NCBI RefSeq assembly: GCF_003144095.1
Contig: NZ_NSKH01000018.1
Location: 1,408,540-1,472,539, forward strand
Origin: Streptomyces sp. ICBB 8177
Lineage (GTDB): Bacteria; Actinomycetota; Actinomycetes; Streptomycetales; Streptomycetaceae
DNA: 64,000 bases
Reading direction: 5' to 3'
Under the pieces are notes generated by a model that worked only from the letters and a program-made list of their open reading frames with translations, made no database searches and was not told the origin of the DNA. Shown in pieces: positions 15,619-25,888 of the stretch (positions are counted from its first letter, which is position 1; each line of letters begins with the position of its first letter). The translations under genes and the position numbers were made by a program.

Positions 15619-18060
15619 TCAGGCCGTCCGGTCGCCCGTCTTCCCGCGGCGCAGCGCGTCCACCGCCCGCGGCAAGGCCGCACGCCACCGGGCCGTCACC
15701 GCGTTCCAGCGCTCCGTCATGCGCCACAGCAGCCGCACCGCCGAGCGCGGAGCGAAGCGGGCCCGCAGCCTGGCGCGTCGGTCGGCGGCGTCGTACAGCG
15801 CGCGCCGCACCAGGCGCACGTCGTCGGCGAGGCCGGAGGCGGGCAGGGGGCGGGGCGCGTACAGCACCTGTTCGACCGCGCCGGCCACCCGCTCGACGGC
15901 CCCGGCGGCCCCCGTCCCGGTCAGCCGCGCGGACGCGATCAGACGGGCGGCGGCGCGGCGCGGGGTCTCGGAGTCGTCGGGCGGCACGCCGTAGTCCCAG
16001 GCGGTGTCCACCAGCTCGCGCCAGGCCGCCAGCGTGCGCGGCGCCGCGGTGTCGTCGCGCGGTCCCTCGGCCCCGAGGGTGGCGGTGCCCGCCGCTCTCG
16101 TCCCGCCCAGCCGCTGCCCGCGCACCCGTGTCCGCCACGTCATCGGCAGCAGCCCGAGCAGCAGGGCCAGACCCGCCAGGACCAGTACGGCGAGCGTGCC
16201 GGCGCCCGGCCCGTCGCCGCCCGACGGGGGCCCCAGCGGCAGCTGGGAACCGCTGTCGCAGCCGCCCAGTCGCCGCTGGGCGTGGCCGCAGCCCGCCGGG
16301 GCGGAGGCGGTCACGGTCGGCGCGGAGGTGTCGCCCAGGTGCGGGGCGGGCACGTCGCCGCCGGAGCCCGAAGGCGTGGGCCCCCGGGTGTAGTCGGGCG
16401 CGGAGCCGCGGCTCGGGGTGGGTTCGAAGCGGGTCCAGCCGACCCCCTGGAAGTACAGCTCGGGCCAGGCGTGGGCGTCCTTCAGGCCGACCGACCAGGT
16501 GTTGTCCGACTGGAGCGTCCCCGGTACGAAGCCGACGTCGACGCGGGCCGGGATGCCCAGGGTGCGGGCCATCGCCGCCATGGCGAAGGCGAAGTGCACG
16601 CAGAAGCCCTTCTTGTCCCGCAGGAAGCGCGCTATGGCGTCGGGCCCGCTGCCCTCGGCGACGCGGGTGTCGTAGATGAAGCCGCCGGTGACGGTGAACC
16701 AGTCCTGGAGCTTGACGGCCCGCTCGTAGGCGTTGGTGGCGCCCCGGGTGACCTGCCGCGCGGTCTGCTTCACCACGGCCGGCAGGTCGGACGGCACCTG
16801 GGTGTACTCCCGTTCGAGTGACGCCGGGGGCGGCGGCGCGTCCGCGAGCTGCTGCGCGGTCGGGTCCACCTCCAGACTCGCCACCTGGTACTGCACCCCC
16901 GACGTGGTCTGTCCCTGGTCGCCGACGAGGGTGCGGCCCTCCGGTTCGTAGCGCCACTCGCCGTTGACCCGCACCCTGGTCGCCGGGTAGGGGAGCGGCA
17001 GGTAGTTCTGCGCGTAGCCGGGGGCCGCGGCGATCGAGGTGGACACCGGTGTGGTGTGCACCGCGGAGCTGAGGCCCTGCGGTGTCGGCAGGGTGTCGGG
17101 CACGTCGGTGACCCGCCGCTCCGACGCCTTCCACGTCGTGCCGTCGAACTGGTCGAGGGTCAGGATGCGCAGGTACATGTCGCCCGCGTCGGGGGCGGTG
17201 GTGCGGTAGCGCAGCACCTCCGCGTCGCTGGGCTGGTTGAGGCTGTCCTGCAACGACACCAGCGGGTTGACCGCCGAGATGGTGTCGCCGTGGCCCAGCG
17301 CGCCCGCACCGCCCGGCCCCAGCAGCCCGCCGCCCATCGCGGGCAGTACCACCGGGGCGATCAGCGCGATGCCCAGCGCCATCGCGCCGATCCGACGGCC
17401 GGTGCGGGCCGGGGCGAGCGCGGGCTCCCAGGCGTCGGCGGCGGGAGCGCCCGAAGCACGGCGTGGCCCACCGAACACCCGCCCCCAGCGCGACAGCCGG
17501 TCCCGCCCCTCCGCCAGCAGCAGCGCCAGGTACCCGGCCGCCGCCAGCAGGAACCACAGCCACCGCGCCCCGCCCTGCGCGAGACCCGACGCCACCGAGT
17601 ACAGGGCCAGCAGCGGAAGTCCGGCCGGGGCGGCGCTGCGGTAGGTCACCGCGAGCGCGTCCACGATCAGCGCGACCAGCACCACCCCGCCGACCAGCAT
17701 CAGCCGGATACCGGGCGTCACCGGCGCCGGGATCGCGTACTGGCTGACGTCCTGCGCGCCGTCGGAGACCAGTTGCCCCAGCCGTGCCACCGCCTGCGGC
17801 CCCGGCACGACGCCCAGCAGCGCCTGCCCGCGCGCGAACGCGAAGGTGAACAGCAGCAGCGTCACCAGGGCCTGCGCCGCGACCGTCAACGGGCGGGCCA
17901 GCGGCACCCGCCGGGCCGCCGCGCCCACCGCCGCCTGCACGACCACCACCAGCAGCGCCTGCACGTACCAGCCGCTCGGCGACGCCAGCGGCAGCAGCGA
18001 CAGCGCCGTCAGCAGCGACGCCAGCGCGGCGCACACCGTCAGCCTTCCCCGCCCGCTCAC
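15619..18060 (-). CDS. Transglutaminase-like membrane protein (DUF3488/TgpA type)
   Basis: An 813-residue protein. About six N-terminal membrane helices (residues about 8-190, DUF3488) and one more near 230 precede an outside transglutaminase-like domain. The predicted catalytic cysteine is Cys487 (KKGFCVHFAFAMAAMARTLGIPAR) and the histidine His530 (LKDAHAWPELYF). The third member would lie in FEPTP, with glutamate in place of the usual aspartate. A late helix (about 620-640) and a cytoplasmic DUF4129-like tail follow. It is the last gene of an operon with moxR and the DUF58 gene. Such trios are widespread and thought to act on cell-envelope proteins, but the substrate is unknown. GTG 18060 starts 61 bp after the DUF58 stop. 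Confidence 0.87.
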   Translation of the reverse strand: MSGRGRLTVCAALASLLTALSLLPLASPSGWYVQALLVVVVQAAVGAAARRVPLARPLTVAAQALVTLLLFTFAFARGQALLGVVPGPQAVARLGQLVSDGAQDVSQYAIPAPVTPGIRLMLVGGVVLVALIVDALAVTYRSAAPAGLPLLALYSVASGLAQGGARWLWFLLAAAGYLALLLAEGRDRLSRWGRVFGGPRRASGAPAADAWEPALAPARTGRRIGAMALGIALIAPVVLPAMGGGLLGPGGAGALGHGDTISAVNPLVSLQDSLNQPSDAEVLRYRTTAPDAGDMYLRILTLDQFDGTTWKASERRVTDVPDTLPTPQGLSSAVHTTPVSTSIAAAPGYAQNYLPLPYPATRVRVNGEWRYEPEGRTLVGDQGQTTSGVQYQVASLEVDPTAQQLADAPPPPASLEREYTQVPSDLPAVVKQTARQVTRGATNAYERAVKLQDWFTVTGGFIYDTRVAEGSGPDAIARFLRDKKGFCVHFAFAMAAMARTLGIPARVDVGFVPGTLQSDNTWSVGLKDAHAWPELYFQGVGWTRFEPTPSRGSAPDYTRGPTPSGSGGDVPAPHLGDTSAPTVTASAPAGCGHAQRRLGGCDSGSQLPLGPPSGGDGPGAGTLAVLVLAGLALLLGLLPMTWRTRVRGQRLGGTRAAGTATLGAEGPRDDTAAPRTLAAWRELVDTAWDYGVPPDDSETPRRAAARLIASARLTGTGAAGAVERVAGAVEQVLYAPRPLPASGLADDVRLVRRALYDAADRRARLRARFAPRSAVRLLWRMTERWNAVTARWRAALPRAVDALRRGKTGDRTA

Positions 18061-18121
18061 CGCACGCCCCCGCGCCGTGTGCTCGCGGCCCCTGCCTCAG
18101 CCCCGGCCCCGGTCAGCGTCC

Positions 18122-19464
18122 TCACCGTCCCGCCCCCTCGCGCTGGTGGTAGCGGTCCGCCTGCCGCCACAGGTCCGCGAGGTGGTCACCGGGCAGCACA
18201 TGGATCGCGGTCCACCCCGCCTCGCGCAGGGTCCGCAGCGGCTCCTGCGCGCCCGCGCCCTCGTCCCGCCCGTCCAGGACGAACGCGACCGCGCCGCCGG
18301 TGCGCTGCCGCATGCGCGCGGCCAGCCGGGCCTGTTCGTCGTCCAGTTCGCCCAGGAACGCCACCGTCAGCCCCTCCTGCCCGCCGCGCAGCACGTCGTA
18401 CGCGGCCGAAAGGCCCTCGTTGCCGGAGTGGTCCACCACGGCGAGCGCCTCCAGCAGCAGCCCGGCCGCCTCCGAGGAGTCGTCGCCGAAGCCGCCCGAG
18501 CCACCAGGTCCGTCCGGCCCCGGCACGCAGCTGCCGGTGTCGGTCAGCAGCCGGCAGGCGTAACCGCGCTCCAGCATGTGCGAGGCGACGGACGCCGCGC
18601 CCGAGACCGCCCATTCGAACGCGGAGTCGGGGCCGGCGCCGTGGTAGGCGGCCTGCCGGGTGTCCAGCAGTACCGTGCAGCGCGCCCGGTGCGGCTGCTC
18701 CTCCCGGCGCACCATCAGCTCCCCGTAGCGGGCGGTCGAGCGCCAGTGCACCCGGCGCAGGTCGTCGCCGTGGCGGTAGCCGCGCGGGATCACGTCGTCC
18801 TCACCGGCCAGCGCGAGCGCCCGGGTGCGGCTGTCGCCGTAGCCCGCGCTCTCCCCGACGAGCCGCACCATCGGCAGCGGGTCGACCCGGGGCACCACGG
18901 TGAGCGTGTCGGACGCCTCGAAGGAGCGCGTCAGCTCGCACATCCCGAACGGATCGGTCAGCCGCAGCTGCAACGGACCCAGCGGATAGTGCCCGCGCAG
19001 GTCGGAGCGTACCCGGTAGGACACCTCGCGGTGGCCGCCCGGCTCCACCCGGTCCAGCACGAACCGGGGCCTCGGCCCCAGCACGTACGGCACCCGGTCC
19101 TGGAGCATCAGCAGCCCGGTCGGCAACCGCGAGACGTTCTCCACCCGCAGGTGCACCCGGGCCTGCGACATCGCGGGCACCCGCGACGGGGTCAGCCTGC
19201 GGGTGGACGCCACCCGGTAGCGGGTGCGGTGGACGACCAGGACGCAGGCGAGCGGCAGCACCGCGAGCAGCAGTCCGACCCGCAGCAGGTCCGGCTGCCC
19301 GAGCACGTAGGCGCAGGCCCCGGCGGCGATGCCGGCGGCCAGGAACGACCGCCCCCGCGTGGTCAGCCCGCCCAGGGCCCGCCAGACCCCGCCCGCGCGG
19401 ACCGGCCCCGGGCCCTCGTCGTCGTACGGGTCGCTCCGGCGCACGCCGCTCATCGGAGCTGCGC

Positions 19465-19468
<4 letters not shown>
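18122..19468 (-). CDS. DUF58 domain protein
   Basis: A 448-residue protein with two membrane helices near residues 36-75, then a beta-rich outer part and the DUF58 core (EDDVIPRGYRHGDDLRRVHWRSTARYGELMVRREEQ) inside a von Willebrand A-like fold. DUF58 proteins partner MoxR ATPases. Its GTG start overlaps the moxR stop by 4 bp (GTGA), which indicates translational coupling. The role is probably as adaptor between the ATPase and a membrane or wall target (inferred). Confidence 0.85.
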
Positions 19469-20448
<980 letters not shown>

Positions 20449-20469
20449 CCGGCCCTCCTAGGCCCCGCG

Positions 20470-20496
20470 AGCCCCCGGCCGACGGCGCCGGGGGCT
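20470..20496. terminator. 10-bp hairpin between carbonic anhydrase and moxR
   Basis: Arms 20470-20479 and 20487-20496 are exact complements (AGCCCCCGGC/GCCGGGGGCT) around a 7-base loop. It would end the minus-strand carbonic anhydrase transcript. Confidence 0.6.
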
Positions 20497-20617
20497 GTAG
20501 TCCGTGAGGCGGCGACCGCGGCGGCGGCCGGTCCTCCCCGATGGCGTGCACCGGGGAAGCCGGTGCCACGTCCCGCATTCTTCCCTTTCGCGGCCCGCCG
20601 CGTCACCGGAAGGTCCG

Positions 20618-21172
20618 TTACTCGGCCGTGATTTCCCGCAGCAGACCGGTGTGGACGTCGAAGACGAAGCCGCGCACCTCCTCGGTGAGCGTGAGGAACG
20701 GGGAGGTGCGCACCCGTGCCATGGACTGGCGCACGTCCTGGTCCACGTCGGTGAACGACTCCACCGCCCAGGTGGGGCGCTGGCCGACCTCGTGCTCCAG
20801 GTCGGTGCGGAAGCCCTCGGTCAGCGACTCAAGACCGCAGTTGGTGTGGTGGATCAGCACGACCGAACGGGTGCCCAGGGCGCGCTGACTGATCGCCAGC
20901 GAACGGATGGTGTCGTCGGTGACCACACCGCCCGCGTTGCGGATGGTGTGGCAGTCGCCCAGCCGCAGGCCGAGCGCCGCGTGCAGGTCGATCCGGGCGT
21001 CCATGCAGGCGACCACGGCCACCTCGCGCACCGGGCGGGCACCCATGCCCGGGTCGGTGAAGCCCTCGGCGTAGCGGCGGTTGGCCTCGACGAGGCTGTC
21101 GATCACCGACCCTTCGGCGGACGCGGACGAAGCGGCGGGTGACGCGGAGGACGCGGAGGCTGATATCGACAT
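20618..21172 (-). CDS. Beta-class carbonic anhydrase
   Basis: A 184-residue zinc enzyme interconverting CO2 and bicarbonate in the cytosol. Zinc ligands are visible: Cys56 in VVACMDARID, with the Asp58/Arg60 dyad, and His109 and Cys112 in LIHHTNCG. The sequence is of the short type typified by mycobacterial Rv1284. ATG 21172 is chosen because TACGGT lies six bases upstream, which suggests a leaderless message; an upstream in-frame start would add nine residues. It is a single gene, transcribed away from mraZ. Confidence 0.9.
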   Translation of the reverse strand: MSISASASSASPAASSASAEGSVIDSLVEANRRYAEGFTDPGMGARPVREVAVVACMDARIDLHAALGLRLGDCHTIRNAGGVVTDDTIRSLAISQRALGTRSVVLIHHTNCGLESLTEGFRTDLEHEVGQRPTWAVESFTDVDQDVRQSMARVRTSPFLTLTEEVRGFVFDVHTGLLREITAE

Positions 21173-21178
21173 GACACG

Positions 21179-21184
21179 ACCGTA
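21179..21184 (-). promoter_or_regulatory. -10 hexamer of the carbonic anhydrase gene
   Basis: TACGGT on the minus strand, then six bases, then the ATG at 21172. There is no ribosome binding site, so a leaderless transcript is likely. Confidence 0.5.
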
Positions 21185-21425
21185 GACGGCGCGCGGCACG
21201 GCGTCTCGTCCTGGTGGGGGACGAAAACGGAAACCCAGGCGTCAATCGAGCGAGCCGTGAGCTAGCCCACAGGCGTGAGCCGTGCTGAGGCGTCCGGGTG
21301 AACCACGGGCCGCGGCGCGCGGACCGGCCCCCGTCACGCCCGTACTCGGCCGGATAATCCCCCGTCGCCTCTCCTGCCTGCGGTTTCGCCCCGGTGAAGG
21401 AGACCCGTACGGGTCTCGTCCGCGA

Positions 21426-21466
21426 TTGACCGTGGTGGGCTGTGGAGTAAAGTGGCGCGAAGTGGG
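21426..21466 (+). promoter_or_regulatory. mraZ promoter with MraZ-type repeat operator
   Basis: TTGACC (21426-21431), a 16-bp spacer and TAAAGT (21448-21453) form a good vegetative promoter. Across it GTGG occurs at 21432, 21442, 21452 and 21462, a strict 10-bp period. MraZ is known to bind tandem TGGGN-like repeats with 5-bp spacers in its own promoter, so this is the probable autoregulatory site. Confidence 0.75.
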
Positions 21467-21499
21467 AGGCTGACGGCTGCGAGCGTGCGGGAGGTGCGG

Positions 21500-21931
21500 A
21501 TGTTCCTCGGGACGTACGCGCCGCGCCTGGACGACAAGAGCAGGCTCGTCCTGCCGGCCCGGTTCCGCGACCAGCTCGCCGACGGCCTGGTCGTCACCAA
21601 GGGGCAGGAGCGCTGCCTGTGCGTGTGGCCGCTGGCCGAGTTCCGCTCGGTGACCGAGCGGCTGCGGCAGGCGCCGGTGACCTCCAAGGCCGCCCGGGAC
21701 TACATGCGGGTGCTGTTCGCCGGGGCCACCGACGAGGTGCCGGACAAGCAGGGCCGCATCACCATCCCCCAGCCGCTGCGCGACTACGCGGGGCTGACCA
21801 GGGACTGCACGGTCGTCGGCGCCAACAACCGGCTCGAGGTCTGGGACGCGGCCGCCTGGGACCACTACCTGGCCGGCCAGGAGGAGAGCTTCTCGGCCCT
21901 GTCGCAGGAGGTGCTCCCCGGCATAGTGTGA
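21500..21931 (+). CDS. mraZ: Transcriptional regulator MraZ
   Basis: A 143-residue DNA-binding protein with two SpoVT/AbrB-like halves: [16 protein letters not shown] near residues 11-26 and [18 protein letters not shown] near 75-92. It is the first gene of the dcw cluster, and in other bacteria it represses that operon. ATG 21500 is chosen: it follows GGGAGGTG, gives the conserved start MFLGTY, and lies 47 bp after the promoter. The next gene is unusually distant (330 bp to rsmH). Confidence 0.95.
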   Translation: MFLGTYAPRLDDKSRLVLPARFRDQLADGLVVTKGQERCLCVWPLAEFRSVTERLRQAPVTSKAARDYMRVLFAGATDEVPDKQGRITIPQPLRDYAGLTRDCTVVGANNRLEVWDAAAWDHYLAGQEESFSALSQEVLPGIV

Positions 21932-22154
21932 CGGCGTCCCCGGCACGCCACCGCATCGAGACCGCCGCGGCGCCGACCGCCCGCGCTCCCTTGTACGTGA
22001 CGCCAGGCCTCCTCCCGCTCCCGGCTCGCTGGTGCTACTTCCCCGGTGCCAGCCGGCTCCTTCCCTACGAGCGGGCGGGGACCCGGCGGTACGTCCAGGC
22101 CCTCCACCCCGTACAAAGGGGACCGTGAAGGGCACAGTTCGATCAGAGGGCCAG

Positions 22155-22265
22155 ATGAGCACCACCTGCCACGCGTCGTCCCCGTCCCGAGGGCTCGGGC
22201 CGCGTTCCGGCGCCGCCGCACGCCGGCCGCGCCGCGGCGCCGCCGCGAGGGGGTGCCGACGATGA
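22155..22265 (+). CDS. Possible 36-residue ORF coupled to rsmH
   Basis: Not recognised. The ORF starts ATG 22155 after AGAGGG and ends with TGA at 22263-22265, which overlaps the rsmH ATG at 22262 as ATGA. The product is Arg/Ala/Gly-rich with two cysteines and resembles no known protein. It may simply be GC-rich leader sequence, but the start, spacing and stop overlap would suit a translational coupling ORF. The rest of the mraZ-rsmH gap (21932-22154) shows no other feature that I can support. Confidence 0.3.
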   Translation: MSTTCHASSPSRGLGPRSGAAARRPRRGAAARGCRR

Positions 22266-23236
22266 CCGAACCACGTCATGTCCCGGTCATGCTCCAGCGG
22301 TGCCTCGACCTGCTCGCCCCGGCGCTCGCCGAGCCCGGCGCGGTCGTCGTGGACGCCACGCTCGGCCTCGGCGGCCACAGCGAGGCACTGCTGTCCACCT
22401 TCCCGGCCGCCCGCCTGGTCGCCCTCGACCGCGACCCGGCCGCCCTCAAGCTCGCCGGCGAGCGGCTCGCCCCGTTCGGCGAGCGGGCCACCCTGGTGCA
22501 CGCGGTCTACGACGAACTGCCCGAGGTCCTCGACCGGCTGGGTGTGCCCCGGGTCCAGGGTGTCCTGTTCGACCTGGGCGTCTCCTCCATGCAACTGGAC
22601 GAGGCCGAGCGCGGCTTCGCCTACGCGCAGGACGCGCCGCTGGACATGCGCATGGACCAGAACACCGGCATCAGCGCGGCGGAGGTCCTCAACACCTACC
22701 CGCCAGGCGAGCTGGTCCGGGTGCTGCGCGCCTACGGCGAGGAGAAGTTCGCCCGCAAGATCGTCGAGGCGGTCGTCAGGGAACGGGAGAAGGAACCGTT
22801 CACCAACAGCGCCCGGCTGGTCGAGCTGATCCGCGACGCGCTGCCGCAGGCCGCCAAGCGCACCGGGGGCAACCCCGCCAAGCGCACCTTCCAGGCCCTG
22901 CGCATCGAGGTCAACGGCGAACTCGCGGTGCTGGAGCGGGCGATCCCGGCGGCCGTCTCGGCGCTCGCGGTGGGCGGCAGGATCGCCGTGCTGTCGTACC
23001 ACTCGCTGGAGGACCGCCTGGTCAAGCAGGTCTTCACGGCGGGCGCGAGCCACACCGCGCCGCCCGGCCTGCCGGTCGTCCCGGAGCGCTACCAGCCCCG
23101 GCTGAAGCTGCTGACGCGCGGCGCCGAGCTGCCCACGGAAGAAGAGATCGCCGACAACCGCAGGGCCGCCCCGGCCCGGCTGCGCGGTGCGGAACGCGTC
23201 CGGGAGGACGTCGCGGACGACGGGGGCCGCCGGTGA
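22262..23236 (+). CDS. rsmH: 16S rRNA m4C1402 methyltransferase RsmH (MraW)
   Basis: N4-methylates C1402 in the ribosomal P site using SAM. The 324-residue protein begins [13 protein letters not shown], has the SAM motif [16 protein letters not shown], and carries [41 protein letters not shown] and [18 protein letters not shown], which are all diagnostic. ATG 22262 follows GAGGGG and matches the family start; the frame is open upstream with no conserved sequence. The stop overlaps the ftsL start by 4 bp. Confidence 0.95.
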   Translation: MTEPRHVPVMLQRCLDLLAPALAEPGAVVVDATLGLGGHSEALLSTFPAARLVALDRDPAALKLAGERLAPFGERATLVHAVYDELPEVLDRLGVPRVQGVLFDLGVSSMQLDEAERGFAYAQDAPLDMRMDQNTGISAAEVLNTYPPGELVRVLRAYGEEKFARKIVEAVVREREKEPFTNSARLVELIRDALPQAAKRTGGNPAKRTFQALRIEVNGELAVLERAIPAAVSALAVGGRIAVLSYHSLEDRLVKQVFTAGASHTAPPGLPVVPERYQPRLKLLTRGAELPTEEEIADNRRAAPARLRGAERVREDVADDGGRR

Positions 23237-23895
23237 GCGGCGCGCCGCCGCGCCCGCCCCGCCCGGCGCGTGCCCGGGTCCTGGGCGGCGGACGCGGCGC
23301 CCGCGCGGCCCGCACCCCGTTCGTGCTGCTGGTCGTCGCCCTGCTGGCCACCGGCCTGATCTCGCTGCTGCTGCTCAACGCCTCCGTCAACCAGGGCGCT
23401 TTCCAGCTGTCGAACTACAAGAAGCAGACCAAGCAGCTCACCGACGAGGAGCAGGCGCTCCAGCAGCAGGTCGACCAGGAGTCGGCGCCCGGTTCGCTGG
23501 CCGCCCAGGCCCGCAGGCTCGGCATGGTGCCCGGCGGCAACCCGGCCTTCCTGATGCCCGGCGGCGCGGTGCGCGGCGTGCCCGGCGAGGCCGGCGCCCC
23601 GCCGGTCCCGCCGCCCGCCACCGCGCCCGCCGCGCCGCCGTCCCCCTCCCAGGCCCCGTCGGGGTCGCCCGCGCCCGCGCAGTCCATCGGCCCGTCGTCG
23701 CGGGCGGCGGCCTCGGCCCCGGCGCCCGCCCTGCCCCCCGCCCCGCCCGCCCCGTCATCGGCCTCCGGCGCCTCCGGGCCCACGGCGTCCCCGGCGTCCG
23801 TGACCGGCGCCGGCCCGAACGGCACGGGTGGCCCGGACAGCACGGGCGGCACCGGTGGCACGGGCGGCACCGACTCCCCGGCTCCGGCAAGGTGA
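23233..23895 (+). CDS. ftsL: FtsL-like divisome protein
   Basis: A 220-residue bitopic protein. A basic cytoplasmic N-terminus precedes a membrane helix (about residues 33-55, [21 protein letters not shown]) and a short coiled coil ([22 protein letters not shown]). A long Pro/Ala/Ser/Gly-rich tail of about 120 residues follows, which is longer than in most FtsL proteins and probably disordered. The position between rsmH and ftsI identifies it as FtsL, part of the FtsLBQ subcomplex. GTG 23233 overlaps the rsmH stop. Confidence 0.85.
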   Translation: MSGAPPRPPRPARARVLGGGRGARAARTPFVLLVVALLATGLISLLLLNASVNQGAFQLSNYKKQTKQLTDEEQALQQQVDQESAPGSLAAQARRLGMVPGGNPAFLMPGGAVRGVPGEAGAPPVPPPATAPAAPPSPSQAPSGSPAPAQSIGPSSRAAASAPAPALPPAPPAPSSASGASGPTASPASVTGAGPNGTGGPDSTGGTGGTGGTDSPAPAR

Positions 23896-23899
23896 TCGC

Positions 23900-25882
23900 G
23901 TGACCCAGCAGAAACGCCCCCGGCCCGGCGGGCACCTGCCCCGCCCGGCCCGTCCCGCCCGTCCGGCGCCCCGGCAGGCGTCGGTGGGGCGTCCGCGCAG
24001 GCCCGCGGGACCGCCGCGCCGCCCGCCCGGCCCGCCGCGCAGGCCCGCAGGCCCGGCCCGGCTGCGGCTCGGACGGCCCAAGCCCCGGCTGCGGCTGGTC
24101 AGCGTGCTGCTGGCACTGGTGCTCGTGACCTTCGGCGTGCGGCTCTTCCAGGTCCAGGTGGTGGACTCCGCGGGCTACGACGCCAAGGCCGACATCAACC
24201 GCTACCAGCCGGTGCAGCTCGCGGCCACCCGCGGCGACATCACCGACCGCGACGGTGCGGAGCTGGCGGCCAGCGTCGACGCGTACGACATCACCGCCGA
24301 CCCCTACCTGTTCACCCCCGACCAGGCGAAGATCTCCGACGCGCCGCAGAAGGCCGCCGTCGCGCTCGCCCCGGTCATCGGCGGCGACGAGCAGACCATC
24401 GCCGGCCTGCTGGCCACCCCCAGGTCGCGTTACGTGGTGCTCGCCCGCGGCGTCACCCCGCAGGTGTGGAACCAGGTCAAGGCCCTCCAGGCGAAGCTCG
24501 CCGCTCAGGCCGCGAAGCAGGGCGACCCGGGACTGCTGGCGGGCGTGCTGTCGGAGCCCACCAGCAAGCGCGTCTACCCCAACGGCGACCTCGCCGCCGG
24601 TGTCCTCGGCTTCGTCAACGGGCAGCAGCAGGGCGCGGGCGGCCTGGAAGCCCAGTACAACAGCGAACTCGCCGGTAGACCCGGCAAGATGACGGTCGCC
24701 ACCTCCGGCGGCCAGGTCATCCCCACCGCCGGCATCCAGGAGCAGGCCCCGGTGCCCGGCACCGACATAAGGCTCACCCTCGACCGGAACATCCAGTGGG
24801 CCGCCCAGAGCGCCATCGCCGCCCAGGTGAAGAAGTCCAAGGCGGACCGCGGCTACGTGGTCGTCCAGGACTCCCGCAGCGGCCAGATCCTCGCGATGGC
24901 CGACGCGCCCGGCTTCAACCCCAACGACCTCGGCGACGCCAGCCCCGCCTCGCTGGGCAACCCCGCCCTGCAGGACGCGTACGAACCGGGCAGCGTCAGC
25001 AAGCTGATGTCCATGTCCGCGATCATCAACGAGGGCGTGGCGACCCCGCTCACCCACGTGGTGGTCCCCGGCACCCTGCAACGCGGCGACCGGGTCTTCC
25101 ACGACGACGAACCGCACCCCACCGAGTACCTCACCCTCAGCGGCGTCCTCGCGCAGTCCAGCAACATCGGCACCATCGAGGCGACCGGCCAGCTGGGCAG
25201 GACCCAGCAGCAGTCCGACCAGATCCTCTACTCCTACCTGCGCAAGTTCGGCATCGGCGAGCCGACCGGGCTGGACTTCCCCGGCGAGACGCCCGGCATC
25301 CTGGCGCCGCCGGGCAAGTGGAGCACCTCGCAGCAGTACACGATCCCGTTCGGCCAGGGCCTGTCCGTCAACGCGCTGCAGGCCACCTCCATCTACTCCA
25401 CCATCGCCAACGGCGGCGTACGGGTGCAGCCGACCCTGGTCGAGGGCACCACGGGACCGGACGGCCAGTACACGCCCGCGCCCGCGCCCAAGCGCACCCG
25501 GGTGGTGAGCACCAGCACCGCCAAACAGGTGACCGAGATGCTGGAGACCGTCGTCGGCAGCGAGAACGGCACCGGCACCATGGCGCAGATCCCCGGCTAC
25601 CAGGTGGCGGGCAAGACCGGCACGGCCAACCGGGTGGATCCGGCCACCGGCCGCTACCACGGTTACACCTCGTCCTTCATGGGCTTCGCGCCCGCCGACG
25701 ACCCCCGCGTCACCGTCTCCTGCGTCATCCAGAACCCCACCGTCGGCAGCTACTTCGGCGGCAGCATCTGCGGCCCGGTCTTCAAGCAGGTCATGGAGTT
25801 CGCACTGAAAACGCTCCAGGTGCCGCCGTCCGGCAAGCCGGCGCCGAGGATCCCCGTCGAGTTCCAGCCGGGAAAGCAGTGA
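23900..25882 (+). CDS. ftsI: Septal peptidoglycan transpeptidase FtsI (PBP3)
   Basis: A class B penicillin-binding protein (660 residues) that cross-links septal wall with FtsW. An Arg/Pro-rich cytoplasmic tail of about 60 residues precedes the membrane anchor (LVSVLLALVLVTFGVRLFQVQVVD), a dimerisation/pedestal domain and the transpeptidase domain. Active-site motifs are S365-V-S-K368 (EPGSVSKLMS), S420-S-N422 and K572-T-G574. GTG 23900 is chosen because it follows the ftsL stop after 4 bp and GGTGAT-rich sequence; upstream codons overlap ftsL. Confidence 0.95.
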   Translation: MTQQKRPRPGGHLPRPARPARPAPRQASVGRPRRPAGPPRRPPGPPRRPAGPARLRLGRPKPRLRLVSVLLALVLVTFGVRLFQVQVVDSAGYDAKADINRYQPVQLAATRGDITDRDGAELAASVDAYDITADPYLFTPDQAKISDAPQKAAVALAPVIGGDEQTIAGLLATPRSRYVVLARGVTPQVWNQVKALQAKLAAQAAKQGDPGLLAGVLSEPTSKRVYPNGDLAAGVLGFVNGQQQGAGGLEAQYNSELAGRPGKMTVATSGGQVIPTAGIQEQAPVPGTDIRLTLDRNIQWAAQSAIAAQVKKSKADRGYVVVQDSRSGQILAMADAPGFNPNDLGDASPASLGNPALQDAYEPGSVSKLMSMSAIINEGVATPLTHVVVPGTLQRGDRVFHDDEPHPTEYLTLSGVLAQSSNIGTIEATGQLGRTQQQSDQILYSYLRKFGIGEPTGLDFPGETPGILAPPGKWSTSQQYTIPFGQGLSVNALQATSIYSTIANGGVRVQPTLVEGTTGPDGQYTPAPAPKRTRVVSTSTAKQVTEMLETVVGSENGTGTMAQIPGYQVAGKTGTANRVDPATGRYHGYTSSFMGFAPADDPRVTVSCVIQNPTVGSYFGGSICGPVFKQVMEFALKTLQVPPSGKPAPRIPVEFQPGKQ

Positions 25883-25888
25883 GCCGCC

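Noticed and set aside
22046..22261. 72-residue N-terminal extension of rsmH
   Set aside because: No conserved residues, no ribosome binding site; the family start is the ATG at 22262.
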